In this document: positions 62,783 to 64,000 of the stretch, in pieces
How positions within the stretch are numbered: position 1 is the stretch's first letter
Layout of the letters: every line of letters begins with the position of its first letter
Origin: Pedobacter sp. MR2016-24
GTDB lineage: Bacteria > Bacteroidota > Bacteroidia > Sphingobacteriales > Sphingobacteriaceae
Direction of reading: 5' to 3'
DNA length: 64,000 nt
Assembly (NCBI RefSeq): GCF_026239655.1
Contig: NZ_JAPIVO010000007.1
Coordinates: forward strand, 124,001-188,000
The notes under the pieces: generated by a model
What the model saw: only the letters and a program-made list of their open reading frames with translations
The model's database searches: none
What the model was told of the DNA's origin: nothing
Translations under genes and position numbers: made by a program

Positions 62783-64000
62783 ATGTCAGCCAACTATAAA
62801 TTCGAAACATTACAATTGCATGCAGGTCAGGAAATTGATCCCACAACAGGATCCAGAGCTGTACCTATTTACCAGACTACTTCCTACGGGTTCAAAAGCT
62901 CAGAACATGGTGCGAACCTGTTTGCGTTAAAGGAGTTCGGTAATATCTATACCAGGATCATGAATCCTACTACAGACGTTTTCGAAAAACGTGTAGCCGC
63001 TTTGGAAGGTGGAGTCGCCGGACTTGCTGTAGCATCCGGACAAGCCGCACAGTTTATTGCATTGAATAATATCCTCGAAGCGGGTGATAACTTTATCTCC
63101 TCTTCTCACCTGTATGGTGGGAGTTACAACCAGTTTAAAGTTGCATTTAAACGTCTGGGAATCGAAGTCAGATTCGCAGATCCTGATGATTTGGCGGCTT
63201 TAGAGTCGCTGATCGACGCAAATACAAAAGCACTCTACCTGGAAACGATTGGTAATCCTTCTTTCAGCATCCCTGACTTTGAAAATATCGCATTGATTGC
63301 CCAGAAACATGACCTGCCATTAATTGTAGACAATACTTTTGGTGCAGCAGGATATTTATTCAAACCACTGGAGCATGGTGCCCATATCGTAGTACAGTCG
63401 GCCACCAAATGGATCGGCGGTCATGGTACAAGTATTGGCGGGATCATCGTAGACGGCGGAAATTACAACTGGGGAAACGGCAAGTTTAAACAATTCACTG
63501 AGCCTTCGGAAGGTTACCATGGATTGGTCTTCAGTGATGTCTTTGGTATTAACAGCGACTTTGGCAATATCCAGTTCATCATCCGAGCACGTGTAGAGGG
63601 CTTGCGCGACTTCGGTCCCTCCCTTGCCCCTTTCAATTCGTTTCTCCTGATACAGGGTCTCGAAACGCTATCGCTACGGGTACAGCGTCATGTGGACAAC
63701 GCACTGGCACTGGCCACCTGGCTGCAAAACCATGAAGCCGTAAAAACTGTACTTTATCCGGGTCTGGAAAGCAGCCCTTATCATCAGAATGCAAAAAAAT
63801 ACCTGAAGAACGGCTTCGGTGCTGTCTTATCCTTTGAATTGCATGGTGGCAAAGAAAACGCAACACAGCTGGTCAATGAGCTGCAGCTCATCAGTCACCT
63901 GGCCAATGTTGGCGATGCGAAAACGCTGATTATCCAGCCTGCAGCTACCACACATCAGCAGTTGAGCGAAACAGAACAATTAGCGGCCGGGGTAACACCG
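62783..64000 (+). CDS. metY: O-acetylhomoserine sulfhydrylase MetY, 3' end cut by window
   Basis: An open frame of 406 residues from ATG 62783, without a stop before the window end. Typical features are FETLQLHAGQEIDPTTGSRAVPIYQTTSYGFKS, GGVAGLAVASGQAAQFIA and the PLP lysine, Lys209, in SATKWIGGHGT. MetY makes homocysteine from O-acetylhomoserine and sulfide. The family length is about 425-435 residues, so only the end is missing. The gene is led by the SAM riboswitch and the cysteine-rich ORF. Confidence 0.94.
   Translation, partial: MSANYKFETLQLHAGQEIDPTTGSRAVPIYQTTSYGFKSSEHGANLFALKEFGNIYTRIMNPTTDVFEKRVAALEGGVAGLAVASGQAAQFIALNNILEAGDNFISSSHLYGGSYNQFKVAFKRLGIEVRFADPDDLAALESLIDANTKALYLETIGNPSFSIPDFENIALIAQKHDLPLIVDNTFGAAGYLFKPLEHGAHIVVQSATKWIGGHGTSIGGIIVDGGNYNWGNGKFKQFTEPSEGYHGLVFSDVFGINSDFGNIQFIIRARVEGLRDFGPSLAPFNSFLLIQGLETLSLRVQRHVDNALALATWLQNHEAVKTVLYPGLESSPYHQNAKKYLKNGFGAVLSFELHGGKENATQLVNELQLISHLANVGDAKTLIIQPAATTHQQLSETEQLAAGVTP

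Noticed and set aside
1..64000. CRISPR arrays, tRNA/rRNA genes, insertion sequences, integrases or defence genes
   Set aside because: Looked for on both strands by eye; no repeat-spacer pattern, transposase, cloverleaf or phage gene was seen.

Overview
The window reads as a chromosomal segment of a Bacteroidota bacterium, most likely a Sphingobacteriaceae member of the Pedobacter type (inference). The evidence is an ECF sigma/FecR/SusC/SusD module, many 'S-C-K-K' lipoproteins, promoter boxes of the TAnnTTTG type, menaquinone synthesis by the futalosine route, a flexirubin-free carotenoid cluster of the Sphingobacteriaceae layout, and GLPGLI and head-GIN proteins. No rRNA, tRNA, CRISPR array, insertion sequence, prophage or defence island was seen.

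Layout. 1-2028 (-): end of a cobalamin block, cobQ then a cobD-like aminotransferase cut by the window edge. 2300-5000: a secreted transglutaminase-like protein, a DUF4397 lipoprotein and a CBS-domain protein. 5056-8067 (-): a TonB-dependent receptor, a small cysteine-motif protein and a DUF6496 protein. 8231-21554 (+): a 13 kb uptake locus made of an ECF sigma factor, a FecR anti-sigma factor, a SusC with an STN signalling domain, SusD, DUF4843 and PKD-like lipoproteins, an HEXXH metallopeptidase lipoprotein, a TlpA thioredoxin and a two-part protein ending in a DsbD-alpha-like domain. 21618-26540 (-): a SYLF protein, then four genes for non-phosphorylating sugar-acid catabolism, probably L-fucose, in which one dehydrogenase has lost its catalytic lysine. 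26681-32879 (-): complete sufBCDSET plus a SufR-like regulator as last gene, with a 13+13 bp perfect inverted repeat at the sufB promoter. 33137-50630: mostly housekeeping genes (lutA-like, MFS, recQ, purK/purE, pdxH, hbd, ruvB, a GNAT-nitrilase fusion, queG, M1 peptidase, exonuclease). 50668-53938: a 40-residue membrane protein, an NlpC/P60 hydrolase and mutS. 54014-56552 (-): mqnE, a histidine phosphatase and mqnA. 56628-60448 (-): crtI-crtB-(unknown)-idi-crtZ. 60617-64000: a lipoprotein and two sulfur amino-acid PLP enzymes, the second preceded by a promoter, a SAM riboswitch and a tiny ORF ending in a run of cysteine codons.

How the genes work together. The sigma/anti-sigma pair should switch on the SusC/D locus when the STN domain of SusC senses loaded substrate; the metallopeptidase and thiol-redox proteins point to a peptide, protein or metal-thiol substrate rather than a glycan (inference). 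The suf operon probably closes a feedback loop through its own last gene. The met leader appears to combine a SAM input with a possible cysteine-translation input. The most unusual items are this met leader, the suf palindrome, the thiol/metallopeptidase uptake locus and the Lys-to-Asn dehydrogenase.
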